A stretch of 64,000 bases of DNA from Adiantum capillus-veneris (lineage: Eukaryota; Streptophyta; Polypodiopsida; Polypodiales; Pteridaceae), in the NCBI GenBank assembly GCA_014529385.2, contig CM043960.1, positions 78,099,910-78,163,909 of the forward strand, given 5' to 3'. Shown piece after piece: positions 31,456 through 44,391 of this stretch. Below the pieces are notes generated by a model. That model was not told where the DNA came from and did no database searches. It saw only the letters and a list, made by a program, of their open reading frames with translations. How positions within the stretch are numbered: the stretch's first letter is position 1; the number at the start of each line of letters is the position of its first letter. The position numbers and the translations under genes are program-made.

Positions 31456-32285
31456 CTCAAGCTTAGGTCGGGTTCCCACCTCAAGCTTGCCTAAGGTCAA
31501 AGGACTTTTAACACTAACCATTGGAGGTCTTTAATGAAGCTAACCTTAAGATCTTTTAAGCTCCATTAGTTAGCCTTGCTCTTTGACAAACCATCTCTCA
31601 TTTGGACCCCTTTACCATTGGCCCCGTGTTGAGATAGATCCATAAGCACATGTCTATATTCTAACCCTTGTTCTCGTTTATTATCCCACATTAAATAATC
31701 AGTTTAATATGAAAAAATCATTTGGGTTGGTTAGATATTAGATTTTATGACAAAATCAACAACCTAACCATACTTAATCTCTGCAAAATGGGGGTTTCTT
31801 ATAACCCTACCCTCATTCTCTTTGTGGTGATTCAACTATGGCGGCGGCGTGAAAATAAGAAGAAGAAGAACGACGGTGACTTTCAACAATCTACGCAAGG
31901 GTGAGTTCAAGATTCGTCAAGGATTCACCATCTCAAGGGTACACCCATCTCATTCACCCCTCTTTTATCATCCTTCAAGTCATTCTACCCATTGTAACTA
32001 TATTACTAACTTTTTTTAGTGATTACTGACATTAATTGATAACCCTTTCTTGTAAATTGCACCCACTCTACTCTACCTTGGAGTAGGCAACCTCTCACAA
32101 AAATCACTCACCTCTCTAGAATCTTCTCTATTTCACCTCAATAATTCTCTCCTCTTGAGCCCACATCCATGTGACTCAAGAGACAAGAGAGCCCCACTCT
32201 CATAAGAACATACAAAAAAATTCATAAACATGGTTTTCTATGTAGATATTGATCAAGAGATAATCCTAATAAGGGCTCTCCTCAC

Positions 32286-32297
32286 CTATAAATAGAG
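32286..32297 (+). promoter_or_regulatory. TATA box in LTR-like sequence
   Basis: CTATAAATAGAG is a near-ideal plant TATA box, followed by gcccttttccc and a transcribed-leader-like tract. No gene follows. Confidence 0.4.
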
Positions 32298-32824
32298 CCC
32301 TTTTCCCTTTGTAAATGGCATGATCTCTACACTATTTCTCACTACTTTGAGCATATAGAGAGAGATGGAGCTCTCTATACACCATCACTTGTGGTGTATA
32401 GGAAAGCTTCTTTGAGCTAGTTGTAGCATTGCAAGGGAGTGAGTGATTCATAACTTCCAATCAAAGTTGTACCTACTCTTGCACATCAATTGAATCAATA
32501 AATTGGGTGCGACCGAGGTTCAAAACTCTCTTGAGTCTGTCCAATTCACGTTTGGCAACCTCATCTCGTTTAGTTTAAGGTGACGCATTTTCATTTTTGA
32601 GATTCTTGTGTAGTATTTGCTTGCATGTGACTCAAGAGCTCTTGTGTTTGTTTTGTTGCTTGGGATTACATTTAAAGAGGGTTGTATGGTGAGAGGGTTC
32701 CCATAACCCTAAGATAATGTGTAGATCGCAACATCATCAAACTTAATTGCGTCTCTTGACTCTCCTCCAAGTTGTTTATACATCCACGTCAATCATTTAA
32801 ATTGAAGATTAATTCTTGCACAAA

Positions 32825-32825
<1 letters not shown>

Positions 32826-32875
<50 letters not shown>
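32826..32875. repeat. TC microsatellite
   Basis: About 25 TC units. The 32876-33227 stretch after it holds nothing I recognise. Confidence 0.95.
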
Positions 32876-32876
<1 letters not shown>

Positions 32877-33226
32877 GGTGTTTGGTGTGTGTATTTGTAG
32901 CATTGATATTAGTGTTAGTGTACCCTTCCTTCTCGCTTTTATTGCTCAAGGATTCTCCTCTTCGGCATCCTAGTTCTCTCTCTAACTAGGTGGTGCCCCT
33001 TCACTTGTTGTTGGTTGTGGGTTTGTTGTGGTTTCTCTTGTTTGTGGTTGCCCCAACCCCAATTGAGAAGCACGAGAGCCTTGAGGGGTGTTTAGAGGTT
33101 TCCTCTTTTGTTTCCCGCCCCGAACCACCTCAATATGGTTGTCACTACCTTGAAATAGATGCATATGTACTGCTATTACATAAAAGGGGGAGGGATTCCT
33201 GATCCCCCCCACCCCATCCAACAGTC

Positions 33227-33348
<122 letters not shown>

Positions 33349-33513
33349 ATCAAGACCGCTGAGAAGGGACGGAGAGAGGGACTCGGGAGGGAGCGACGGA
33401 AGGATTAGTTATGAGCTTCTTTAAATTTATGACGGCTTTCAAACTGATTTCGCACGAGCATGTTTCAAAGTCGCCTTTGCTTTGAAGACAGAGAAAGGGA
33501 GAGAAAGAAGTCC

Positions 33514-33518
<5 letters not shown>

Positions 33519-33563
<45 letters not shown>
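33519..33563. repeat. GA microsatellite
   Basis: About 22 GA units. Confidence 0.95.
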
Positions 33564-33568
<5 letters not shown>

Positions 33569-33604
33569 GGAGCCTTTGCCATACAATCATGGGTATGAGA
33601 CGAT

Positions 33605-34395
<791 letters not shown>

Positions 34396-34429
34396 GGGAG
34401 CTTCTGTCATCCAATTAGGTCTCTCTGAC

Positions 34430-34637
34430 GACCTTTTGCACATGTAATACTTGCTTGCATTTTGAGTGCTTGAGAGGGAGTCGAGTTGTGCTCAAGGCAA
34501 CCTTCAAGAGCACAACAAAGCTCGATGATACCCATTGGAAAGACTGCTTTTGGTCATCTACGTATCCTCTCTCTCTCTCTTTCTATCTCTCGGGTCCATT
34601 TACTATAGCCATGTCAAAGCGCAAGCTGCTACATAAC
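34430..34637. repeat. ~207-bp direct repeat, right copy
   Basis: Second copy of 33605-33810. A TC tract (34644-34707) follows, as after the left copy. Confidence 0.9.
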
Positions 34638-34640
34638 TCT

Positions 34641-34708
<68 letters not shown>

Positions 34709-34710
<2 letters not shown>

Positions 34711-35624
34711 TTTGACAAATACAATGTGCATTCTTTGGTGTGGGCCAAAAATGCAAAGCATCGAAGAGGCCAAGGAGGCGTAGCATGTATGACCAAAAAG
34801 GGTTTGAATGATGTTTCCATTGTCAAAGAAGATAAGTATAAACGCTACTTATGGTTGAAAATCAGTCCACCAAATGGTCAAGTCATGTTTGTGGCTGGTT
34901 GCTACATTCCTCACTATGACTCCAACTTTTATGCTCGCTTAGATATGGATAGAGATCAGCCCTTTGTTGAACTAGAGGAAGACATTGCTCATTACAAGGA
35001 TCAAGGTGAAGTCATTGTTTTTGGAGACATGAATGCTCGCACAAATACATTACAACATGACACACAACAAGTCGACATGCCGCATGTCTCAAGAAGAATG
35101 GATGACTCATACATGTATAATCGAAGTTCTAATGATGCAAAAGAACTGGATTACTATGGAAAGTCACTTCTACATATGTGCAATAGTATTAGAATGCTTA
35201 TTGCAAATGGTGTATCTCTATGGAAAGACACCAATGACTTTACATGTAGAAAGCACAATGGTGATAGCTTGATTGCCTGTATGTTGTTCTCGGAAGCCAC
35301 TCTAGAATGCATACAGAGCTCTACACTTGGTGAATGGAATCCAAAATCGGATCAAAATCGGATCATAGGATGTTATGTATTGACCTCAAGTGTGGTAAAC
35401 GACCCGAGCATTTAGCCTCCAATCATGATGTGAATCATTTGTACCTACGTCTAGACCTTAAACGAGCACTTATATATGCTGATATGGTGGACCAAATGTT
35501 AAGCATGATAGAGCATCAAGAGAGGCCAACATTAGAGTGCAAGTGGAAAGTTTTCAAAGAAGTAATTTTCTTTTGTGCGAAGGAGTGCTTTTCGGTGAAA
35601 CCTTGGGGGATTTACTATGTGTAA
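34709..35624 (+). pseudogene. LINE endonuclease
   Basis: The first frame (to 35415) includes VAGCYIPHYDSNFYARL and the catalytic GDMNAR (35023-35040). The terminal SDH motif (35358-35366) is in another frame, which continues to 35624. An 11-bp tandem duplication of aaaatcggatc (35343-35353, 35354-35364) explains the shift. Confidence 0.85.
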
Positions 35625-35839
35625 AACTACCATATCACGTGTGTTCAAGACATGTTTGTAAAACCCCTTATCTGTGAGTTTTGTTAGGAATATAATGTAC
35701 CATTTTCTTTTAAAATCTGTAAGTTTTTTTCAAATTTGAAAAAATGATGCCCTTCTATATATATATTTCTGTAAGTTTCAATAACTTTAAATACCCTTCT
35801 GTTGAACTCACATGATAAGTTGCATTTTTATTAGGTGAC

Positions 35840-36301
35840 CTCCCCGGGGGTGAAACACGTCTTGCAAAAGGTCTAAGAAGGGTAGCACCAAGAAGAAATG
35901 GTTTGACATGGAATGTAGTCAAACCCAAAAGCACTTTACTAAGATTGGATGCAAGAAAAGACAAGGAAGTTTACTTGGAATGTTCACACATATACAAAAC
36001 ACTTGTTCAAAAGAAGAGGAGAAGGTGGGAAGTCAAAAAACAACTTCTTTTAGCGCAAGAGAAAGCACATGCATGTGGCAAGTTTTGGCAAAATCTAAAA
36101 GGCAAGCATGTTTAGAGCTTTGGTGACTTGACTCTTGAGAATATGTATATGCATTGCAAGAACCTCTATGACAACCCAATGTTGATAAGATGGAGTGTTG
36201 TTTATGTCTCCCTTCTTTACCATTGAAGATGTATGCCGCGCGCTTGAGAAACTTGCTACTCGCAAGGCAGGGGACCTTCAAGGTGTCAAGGCTAAAATGA
36301 T
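35840..36301 (+). pseudogene. LINE linker between endonuclease and RT
   Basis: Frames reading WFDMECSQ and then LDARKDKEVYLEC and VQKKRRRWEVKKQLLLAQE resemble the basic linker of plant LINEs, with a frame change near 35930. The A/T-rich 35625-35839 before it has no coding signal and may be an insertion. Confidence 0.65.
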
Positions 36302-36304
36302 TAA

Positions 36305-37312
36305 ATGGAAAATCAAATAAACACGATATTGGATATATGCGATATGTTTAACCTTGCACTTGACATCCCTCATGATTGGAGTGCAAATTGGATCAAACCT
36401 TTGCACAAAGGAGGAGATGTAAACAATGTGAACAACCATCGCACTATAATGGTTGGTTCTTTGATGGCAAAGTTATTTGGATGTATCATGGAGATGAATA
36501 TAAGTGAATGGGCTGGAAAGAGTGGCAAACGTGCGCTTGGCCAAGCAGTTTTTTGAAAGCATCATAGCACTATTGATCACCTTGTCACTCTTCAAGTTCT
36601 TATGGAAGCGTCTCGATTGAAAGGAAAAAAATTGCTTTGTGGATTTTAAGAAAGCTTTTGACATGATACCGTGAGGAAATCTTTGAAGACATATGCAAAG
36701 CCTTCAAGTGCCGAGAGAATTTATGCATGCAGTTTTTCGCATCTACCAAAAAGTGATATGTTGTTTACGTATGGGAGATGGAAGTTCAGAATTTTTTGCA
36801 AGCACCAAGGATGCCCACTTTCCCCAACCCTCTTTGGGCTACTCATTGATGAATTGGAATGCATGGTTCTTGATTTTATGCAGCAAGAAGGCATAGAAGA
36901 GGTTAAAATCGGAAATGCGATGATCATGCTTTTGCTTTATGCCGATGATGTAGTGCTCTTGGCACATACCTTAGAAGATGCACAAAAACTTATGAGTGTC
37001 TTGGAATGCTTTTGCCTACATAGCGGGATGATCGTGAACGGATCCAAAACCGGTTATGCTTGTAAAGACCCTCAATGACGAAAATCCATGCATTGTATAC
37101 AACAATGAGAAACTTGAAGTGGTAGATCACTTCAAGTACCTTGGCCTTGAGGTTCCATCCAATCATAAATGGAAAGATTGTGCAATCCGGCGCTTGGAAG
37201 CCGGAAAGAGGGCTTATTATGCATTTGAAAACATGTGCAATGCTAGAGAGATCAAGTGTTGGGCTCTCAAAAAGTACCTCTTTGACACATTGGTAACACC
37301 GGTGCTTCTTTA
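36305..37312 (+). pseudogene. LINE reverse transcriptase
   Basis: It copies the element's RNA at the nicked target. Visible are WIKPLHKGGDVNNVNNHR (early RT block), a frame break near 36556, HQGCPLSPTLFGLLIDELE (36803-), LLLYADDVVLLAHT with the catalytic YADD (36938-36949), and, after another shift near 37065, FKYLGLEVPSNHKW and YYAFENMCNAREIKCWALK. The catalytic residues remain but the protein cannot be made from this copy. Confidence 0.88.
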
Positions 37313-37320
37313 AGGAGTGG

Positions 37321-38499
37321 AGGTGAAAAGATGTAATAAATAGTTTTTGCTAGGTCACTACGAGGGGTTGTTAGCATTGGTTAGCAACCTAAGCTATTTG
37401 ACTCTTAAGTGAGTGATCTTGTCATTATATTGTACAAATACTTGCTCTTTCGATAGATCATTGCAATGTTATTACATCTTTGGAGAATCATCAATACAAA
37501 TCCTTTGAATTGTCAGCTTGACCCGCGAGCACAAAGGACACAACCATGCCCAGTTGTCTTGTGAAAATCACTAAGGATGTTTGTCTTAAAATCATATGCT
37601 CTTGCATGACATCAACCCAGACGAAGCAGCCTGTCAGTTTTTAGCATCTTTAAAGCGTTTCAACTTAATGGATAATGCGAGGTTCATAAATCTGATGCCA
37701 ATTTTATCATTCCAAATCTATTATGTATAAAACAAATTTTATTAAGTATCAGCTGAGCATGAACACTGCTAGCATTTGACCATTTTTCCAAAAAAAAATC
37801 GTAGATTATCATTAAAAGACATAATAAATTCTACAACCAGTTCAAATGTTAAACACACTGAGTAGGTGTCAAGAATGGCTTGTTTACCTGGTCAGGTATA
37901 ATAGGCAAGTTAAGATTAATAGTGTCAAGCCAGATTAGTTTAGTAAGCTTAGGATAAAGGACCTCACAATGTGTTTAATACCAGACATCCAAATCCACTT
38001 TGAGCAACATTCAGGCCTATGTATTGTAATATAACCAAGTTGATTTCAAGTGAGGACAGGGTCAGCAGCTCCATATATTTTATCAAGTATTCATATGCCT
38101 TACTCTGAATGAAAATTTATCTTTGCAATACTCTCTATTGAAGCACTATGTAAGAGCATATCCCCTAAAATTAAAACCATCTGTACAATCGCATCTTAAC
38201 TCAATCACGCATGAAAAAGATATGTACTGAGTAGGTGCGACAACACCTACCTGAGTTATAGTAGCGGAGATTCCGAATACCCATAGTGTATGGGGAGTCT
38301 GCTTGGATAAGAACCATCAGGTCTTTCAAAGAAGGTTAGTGTATGAGTTTGCGTGGTGATGAAGGCCAACATGGGGAAGGAATCAACACGAGAGCCCTGC
38401 TACTATGCTGTGTGACAGATTGCTGAAACCGTCATGGGCATGTGAGCTTCATTGTATAGGGTTCCAGGCTTCGCAACCAGAGAGCCATATTCTGTCTAT
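37321..38499. other. Non-coding stretch
   Basis: I see no gene, repeat or transposon signature. Confidence 0.5.
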
Positions 38500-38649
38500 A
38501 GAGAGATAGAGAGAGGGAGGGGGGCTAGAGATATAGAGAGATAGAGAGAAATAGAAAATAAGAGAGAGATAGGGATAGAAAGAGAAATGGTAAGAGAGAT
38601 AGGGATAGAAAGAAATAGGAGAGAAAAAGGGAGGGAGAGAGAAGTAAAT

Positions 38650-38712
<63 letters not shown>

Positions 38713-38759
38713 AAATAGGGGACCTGGCAGGCTTGGAGGGCCTCTAGCTTTGCAGCTTC

Positions 38760-38813
<54 letters not shown>
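38500..38813. repeat. GA-rich tract and facing TC tract (potential hairpin)
   Basis: Imperfect GA/gata repeats (38500-38650) lead into pure GA (about 38654-38708), a ~55-bp unique loop, then pure TC (about 38764-38813). GA and TC tracts are complementary, so a long stem is possible. Confidence 0.92.
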
Positions 38814-38816
<3 letters not shown>

Positions 38817-38819
38817 GTG

Positions 38820-39690
38820 ACATGGAAAAAACTGCTCAATACTTAGAATATGGTCATTTGATATCCACTTCATACAAGGTCATACATCAACATTTATGTT
38901 TGCATTTGAGAAACATTTATAGATCCAAGCCTTACATAAGCTTTTAAAAGAATGTTTTTTTTATGCTTTGTAAATACCACGTGTATCATGGTAAGAGCGA
39001 ACAAGACCCGTCGAAATTAAGCTTGTGCAAGTTACGAAATCCATATAGTATTGTTGGAGGCAATGCTGATGCCGAAGGCGGCAAAACGAGGGAGTCTTTC
39101 CAATCGCAAGGTTCTGTTCATGGGACCAGCCGATACTTGAATTTGACCTTGGAAAGAGAACTCCATGCTACGAACTTGCATTAGCCAAACAATACATTCA
39201 CTTGCTGCTTTCCCTATGCATGGTAACGGGCGTGTTGAGTTCAATGTCCCCATAGAGGAAGACACCATATTTACTCCGCTCATCACTATTGTAAATGCGG
39301 ATCTGGAGAACTTTGTACTTGTTTACTTTAGTGCTAGATACATGATGTCAATCCTGCATATGTCATGTTATATTCTATAGATGTTTTATAGCAACGCCTC
39401 CAAGCAAGTCTAGTTAGCACAAAAGGGTGTGTGTCAGAGCGGCTAGCGAGGATGCAATGTGTGTGACAGGAGGCCTATGATGAGTCTGTGTGAAGGATTT
39501 ATCCAAGGCATTGAGGCTTAGTGGAGAATGGTTGTTAGAGTATCAAAATCTACGTCATGGATTGAATGCTCTCAGGAACTCCCTCATCTGCCCGAGCCTG
39601 GGAGGTCTGGCAGCGGGCCAAGGAGGCTTGGTAGCCAGTCTGTCAAGGTGTTGGCTAGTCAATCATGAATAGCCAATGAATAACTGACAC
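38820..39690. other. Non-coding or unrecognised stretch
   Basis: A few frames of 60-84 codons on both strands (for example 39032-39286 minus) match nothing I know. No repeat was seen. Confidence 0.4.
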
Positions 39691-39699
39691 TAAACACGT

Positions 39700-39747
39700 A
39701 CACACACACACACACACACACATCCAGGTTGACACTAAACGCGAACA

Positions 39748-39818
<71 letters not shown>

Positions 39819-39883
39819 CCAGAAACTCTGAGAGAGCGAGGCACGCATGAGAGGCAAGGCAACAAATGAGGGCTCGCGATATG

Positions 39884-39957
<74 letters not shown>
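39700..39957. repeat. AC and TC microsatellites
   Basis: AC runs at about 39700-39722 and 39750-39818, each followed by acatccag, and a TC run at about 39890-39957. Confidence 0.95.
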
Positions 39958-39958
<1 letters not shown>

Positions 39959-40202
39959 AGAATGGCCAGAGACTAACCTAAAGAATATTGAACTGCTGGC
40001 TTTGCAAAGCTTCATCTTCAACATGCGAACTGTTGCCTTTGCGAAACTCTGAACTGTGGCCTCTGCGAACCTGCGACACTACTTTTGTTTGCTTGCCACA
40101 AGTAGCGTCGCTTTTCGCTGCCTTTTTTAAAAAAAAATTGATTTGTATTTGAAGCTTTGAAGCTCTGCCACGTGGTGGTTTTTGTAAAAGAGCCTTTGTT
40201 AT

Positions 40203-40331
40203 TTGATCTTGAACCTTGGAGGTGACACCTTGGATGTCTCTCTTCTTACAATTGAAGATGAAGAAGGTATGTTTCAGGTGAAGGCCGCTGCTGCAAGAGA
40301 CTCTCGTCTGGGAGGCGAGGACTTCGACAAT
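40203..40331 (+). pseudogene. HSP70 ATPase-domain fragment
   Basis: Forty-three codons read [18 protein letters not shown], then [20 protein letters not shown], matching the HSP70 phosphate-2 region LGGGT(F/L)DVSLL and the downstream LGGEDFDNR. Similarity ends sharply on both sides, and the rest of the ~650-residue chaperone is missing. The conserved third Gly is Asp here, which should spoil ATP binding. It is a gene scrap carried or left by rearrangement. Confidence 0.85.
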
Positions 40332-41126
40332 CAGGGAAAACTGTTGGAGATTTACCACTATGCCGTATTTAATGATGGATGGCATTTTGACTACCCATAT
40401 TGGGCATACCTTGCGATGAGAGCTCCATAAAAAACACACCTAAAATGCTTGCCGCCTTCTGCACAGATGATGATCTTTGCTTTGTGTATATCATGTCGAT
40501 CCCTCCTTGCCAGCATATTGGTCTGATCGCTACGCTCATCATTTTCATCATTTCTAGCATATTCTTTGAATCTCATATCCCTGCGATCAGCGTGCTCTCT
40601 ATTACTCCTTTGATCACCATGTGCGGCTACACCATGTGTGGCTACAATTCCTTCTATATTAATCCGCCTTTTCTCATGTTGTTCTTGTCCACCCTGCAAT
40701 CACTCCTTTTCCCCCTTCCTTACTTGGTGGCGACCCTGTTCTCTCTCTCCTCGTGTCGCTCCAAGCCAGATGAGTGCTTCCGTGGGCTTTCTCTGCAAAA
40801 ACAAAGAAGCTTCAGCATGAGGCTAAGTTGAAAGAAAGATGAGCTTTTGGCGTCGTCGACAGTTAACGCAGGCGATAAGTAGCGTTGCTGGGCTTGAGCT
40901 TTTCAGCGCAGTAGCTGTTTTTTTGCACGGCTAAACCAAACAAAATATCAAAAAGCTCAATTGATCTTGGTTATACCAAGTGGCTCACTCTAGGATCGAG
41001 AAAGTGAAAAAGGACCTTTGGCTCACCAAGTAAAAATTAAGTGTGGTGTGTTTGGTGGGGTTTGACGGGGTGGACCTTCTAAAGTTTCGTGATTTTGCTG
41101 TCCTTTTCAAACGTGAAAGAACAGAG
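40332..41126. other. Unrecognised stretch upstream of the pectinesterase
   Basis: The minus strand has an Arg/Asp/Glu-rich frame (40699-40391) that faintly resembles a gag linker, not enough to call. Nothing else was seen. Confidence 0.35.
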
Positions 41127-41268
41127 AGCTTGTTTGCTAAACGTAATCACGAAGTGCTCCTTTCTGCTTGCTTAAGTGCAAGATATGGCGTCTACTACAG
41201 CTTGTTTGCTAAGCCGTGATCACGAAGTGCTCGTTTCTGCTTGCTTAAGTGCAAGATATGGCGTCTAC
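41127..41268. repeat. 72-bp tandem duplication upstream of the pectinesterase
   Basis: agcttgtttgctaa begins at 41127 and again at 41199. The units differ at only a few bases. Confidence 0.92.
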
Positions 41269-41355
41269 TTTCAATCAACAAGTTCTTCGCAGTCTCAAAT
41301 CGTCACACTCACTTTGGCGTCACGGATCAGGAGATATTCCTCTTATAGACTAGGT

Positions 41356-41357
<2 letters not shown>

Positions 41358-41433
<76 letters not shown>
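41358..41433. repeat. CT-CA microsatellite in the pectinesterase 5' region
   Basis: About 19 CT units pass into about 18 CA units, ending 19 bases before the ATG, so it probably lies in the 5' UTR. Confidence 0.93.
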
Positions 41434-41434
<1 letters not shown>

Positions 41435-41452
41435 GCCAGCATAAGCAACCTT

Positions 41453-44391
41453 ATGGGCCGCTCTCACATGCTCTCAATTTTACTTCTTTTTGTTCTCGCA
41501 GCTGCATTAACCCTTAGTTTTCAGTCCTTTGGACCGGCAAGCATAGGCCTGGTGAGCAATGCTGGCATTTGGTTCGGATCATTGTGGAGGCATGTGAGTG
41601 GATTGTGGGTGCATCAGCCATGGAGCGAGGCACGCATGCCATCATTACTCCTGGATTCACCTTTCGATGATGTAGTGTACTTGAGAAACCTGTCAAGCCA
41701 GAGCTGTAATGAGAGCAGCGGCATCGTATATGTGGTGGATCCTGCAGGTCTTCTTGGCAACTTCACCACAGTGCAGGCAGCAGTTAATGCGGTTCCCGAC
41801 AACAATGCGAACCGCATCACACTGTTCATTTTTGCTGGCATTTACATGTGAGTTTTTCAGGCCTTATGCTGTCAAGGCCTTTCTTTTTTCAAGGGAAAAC
41901 CATGAGATTTTGAGCTTCTTGAGCTTGACAGTGAATGGTGAATGCTAGCTTGCACAGTAAAGAAGTAAACAACTCTTTCTTTTTTGGTTATGGAGAGTAC
42001 TATGCCATTTTGCAAATTACACCAAGTATTTGTGATAGCTAACTCTAGCGAACTCAAACAAGCATTTTGTTTGTAATATGAATGAGATACATGTAACACA
42101 TCCTTCTTCCGGTTCTTTGCAGCATATGTGGGCTCACCTATCTCGTTAGGATTCCATCACGTATAGGCATGTAGTATCTTATACGCAATTTGAAAGTTCT
42201 CTTATTTTCACATCAAAGAGCGAAGTTGTCCATGTGCATCGTTAGTCACATAGACATCACTTTATGTGTTGCTCAGTGCCTTCATGCATCCAAGCTTTCT
42301 CTTTAAGCATGTTGCACTTCAAACTCAAAAGGGATGCTTTGCATCAAGCAGTTGATTGACTGGTTGTGAGTTGCTGCCAACAGAGAGAAGGTGAGACTCT
42401 TTAGCACAAAGACGTGTATTAAAATGCAAGGTGAGGGGTTCAACATCACAAAAATAGCATGGAATGACACAGCAAGGACTGCCCATGGCACCAGGTGGAG
42501 TGCCTCAGTAGCCATTGAAGCGTCCAACTTCATAGCGAGAAACATAAGCTTTGTGGTAAATCCCTGCTTTTTGACATTTGCTTCGTGCTGTTTTTGATTT
42601 GGAATCTTGCATATGCACTAACAGTGAAGTTTTTTCCTTTCGATGAGAAAAATCTCACGATTTTTATTTTATATGCATTGTGTATGATTTAGAATTTTGC
42701 TCCCAATCCAAATCCTGGTGCAGTAAGTGCTCAAGCAGTTGCATTGCGCGTGTCTGCGGATGTAGCTGCGTTTTATGGATGTGGGATGTTTGGTGCTCAA
42801 GACACTCTGTACGATGATGCTGGTCGGCACTACTACAAAGACTGCTATATAGAAGGCTCAATTGATTTCATTTTTGGGCATGCCCGGTCTCTTTACCAGG
42901 TGTGTATTATTAAGGTGCTGTCATCATACATTTTACATAGGCCCTCTTTGCATATTATGTATTGCACATGTAAAGCCTCTGTGGCAAACATGTGTCAGCT
43001 TACAATTGGGTTTGTTTTGAAAACTAACAAGGCTGATTGAGAGCCAGTAAAAAATCCTCCTAAACCCTCTGTAATGTAGAGTAAAAACATGAGAAATTGA
43101 GATTAGCTCAATTTCGTACGATTTGAAAAATAATTTCGGGAAAATGATTTTTCCCAAACAGTGCTCTGCCTATTAGTTGTGAAATTAGTGATGACACTAA
43201 TGTGGTACATATTTTGGCAAAATCATAGGATTGTGTGCTACACTCAATCGCCATGGCCACAGAGCACATGAACCGGATAACAGGGGCTATTACTGCACAC
43301 GGGCGACGAAGTGCTGACGAAAACACCGGATTCTCCTTTGTAAACTGCAGCATATCGGGCTCAGGAAGGGTCCTATTGGGACGTGCTTGGGGTCCCTATG
43401 CAGTCACAGTTTTCTCCTACAGCTACATGGATGACCTTGTCGTACGTCAAGGTTGGAATGATTGGAACGATCCCACTAGAGACCAGTGAGTGCTTCAACC
43501 TTGTTTTGTTTGACTCTGTATAGGTAGTTTCGGTTTCATGGCAACGACGCCCTTGGCCAACTTACAGGCTGGCTTACAAATGCATCCTTCAGTGTAGAAT
43601 GTATGTGTGGAATCGTGCACATCTGCATGCATGAATGTATTAAATTACTCATGAGGTTGTTTCTGTCCATATGTGGGCATTCATATTGATGTCTACATTT
43701 TATGATGGCTGATTATTTGGGTGAATTTGCCTACTATATGGCTAATTTTGATAGAAGTTATTTATTTTCACATAACTAGTTTGCATATACATGAATCAAT
43801 ATGTTAGCGATTTCCAAGTGTGCATGTGTATAGATATTGAAGCTCTAATTTTCTGATCTCTTGTTCCGGCAATCATTTGTGATGATCCACTATGTGGCTT
43901 TGTATACATGGATCGATGTGTTAGGGTCAGGGTGGATTATTGAGAGTAGCATTCATGGGGTGTCTATGTGTGTGCGCACACACACACATGCGCACGTGCA
44001 CGTGTGTGTATTATCAAAGAGATAGAGACACAATGTACACTCTAAATTAACTCTTGATTATGCTTTTATAGGCACACAGATGCATGGCTCTCACCTGGTA
44101 TTTTACACTAGTTTTGTTGCTGTTGAACTGGTATGACCAAGCAGGACTGTCTTTTTCGGAGAGTACATGTGTAGTGGGCCCGGATCAAACACCTCTGAAC
44201 GTGTGAACTATTCCACCCTTCTCAACACCACTCAAGCAATCACCTTATTGGACATATCTTACGTGGATGGCTTGGATTGGCTCCTCAATGACTCCATGTT
44301 GGCCTCTCCTGTGCTCTCTTCCAATTTCCATCATGCACCTGTCAACTTCAGTGTGGACATTACTCCAACTCATTATGAGAATGTCTTGTAA
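41453..44391 (+). CDS. Pectinesterase (pectin methylesterase), five exons, secreted
   Basis: Cell-wall enzyme that removes methyl esters from homogalacturonan. My model has exons 41453-41847, 42384-42555, 42693-42899, 43229-43485 and 44145-44391, all introns GT-AG, total 425 aa. Phases agree at every junction. The start gives a signal peptide ([12 protein letters not shown]); a second ATG at 41468 is possible. Family residues are all present: Gln203 (AQAVALR), Gln225-Asp226 (GAQDTL), Asp247 (IDFIFG), Arg310 and Trp312 (LLGRAWG). The first two intervals equal the carrot enzyme's. GRAW instead of the commoner GRPW, and the lack of an N-terminal inhibitor domain, suggest a group-2 type enzyme. 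The C-terminus [10 protein letters not shown] is also typical. No break was found, so this looks functional. Confidence 0.92.

Larger units (their letters stand above)
30628..32819. other. Non-coding stretch with LTR-like debris
   Basis: No coding frame that I believe. Phrases such as ggacccctctt...agcccaaccaa recur at about 30990 and 31137, suggesting an old duplication. The part from about 31630 to 32820 has a plus-strand TATA box, CTATAAATAGAG (32286-32297), and the feel of an LTR, but I find no primer site or second copy. Confidence 0.4.
34709..37320 (+). mobile_element. Broken LINE (non-LTR retrotransposon), 5' end lost in a TC tract
   Basis: An apurinic-type endonuclease, linker and RT follow in the standard LINE order on the plus strand, with at least four frame breaks. 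The element begins abruptly after the TC run ending at 34707. After the RT the frame ends near 37330. A tail or target duplication was not found. Confidence 0.85.

Noticed and set aside
38963-39380. Possible processed pseudogene
   Set aside because: Frames on both strands are short and match nothing I know, so no call could be supported.
40400-40831. Membrane-like 143-codon plus-strand frame
   Set aside because: The apparent hydrophobic helices mirror a charged minus-strand frame. No family resemblance and no gene structure.
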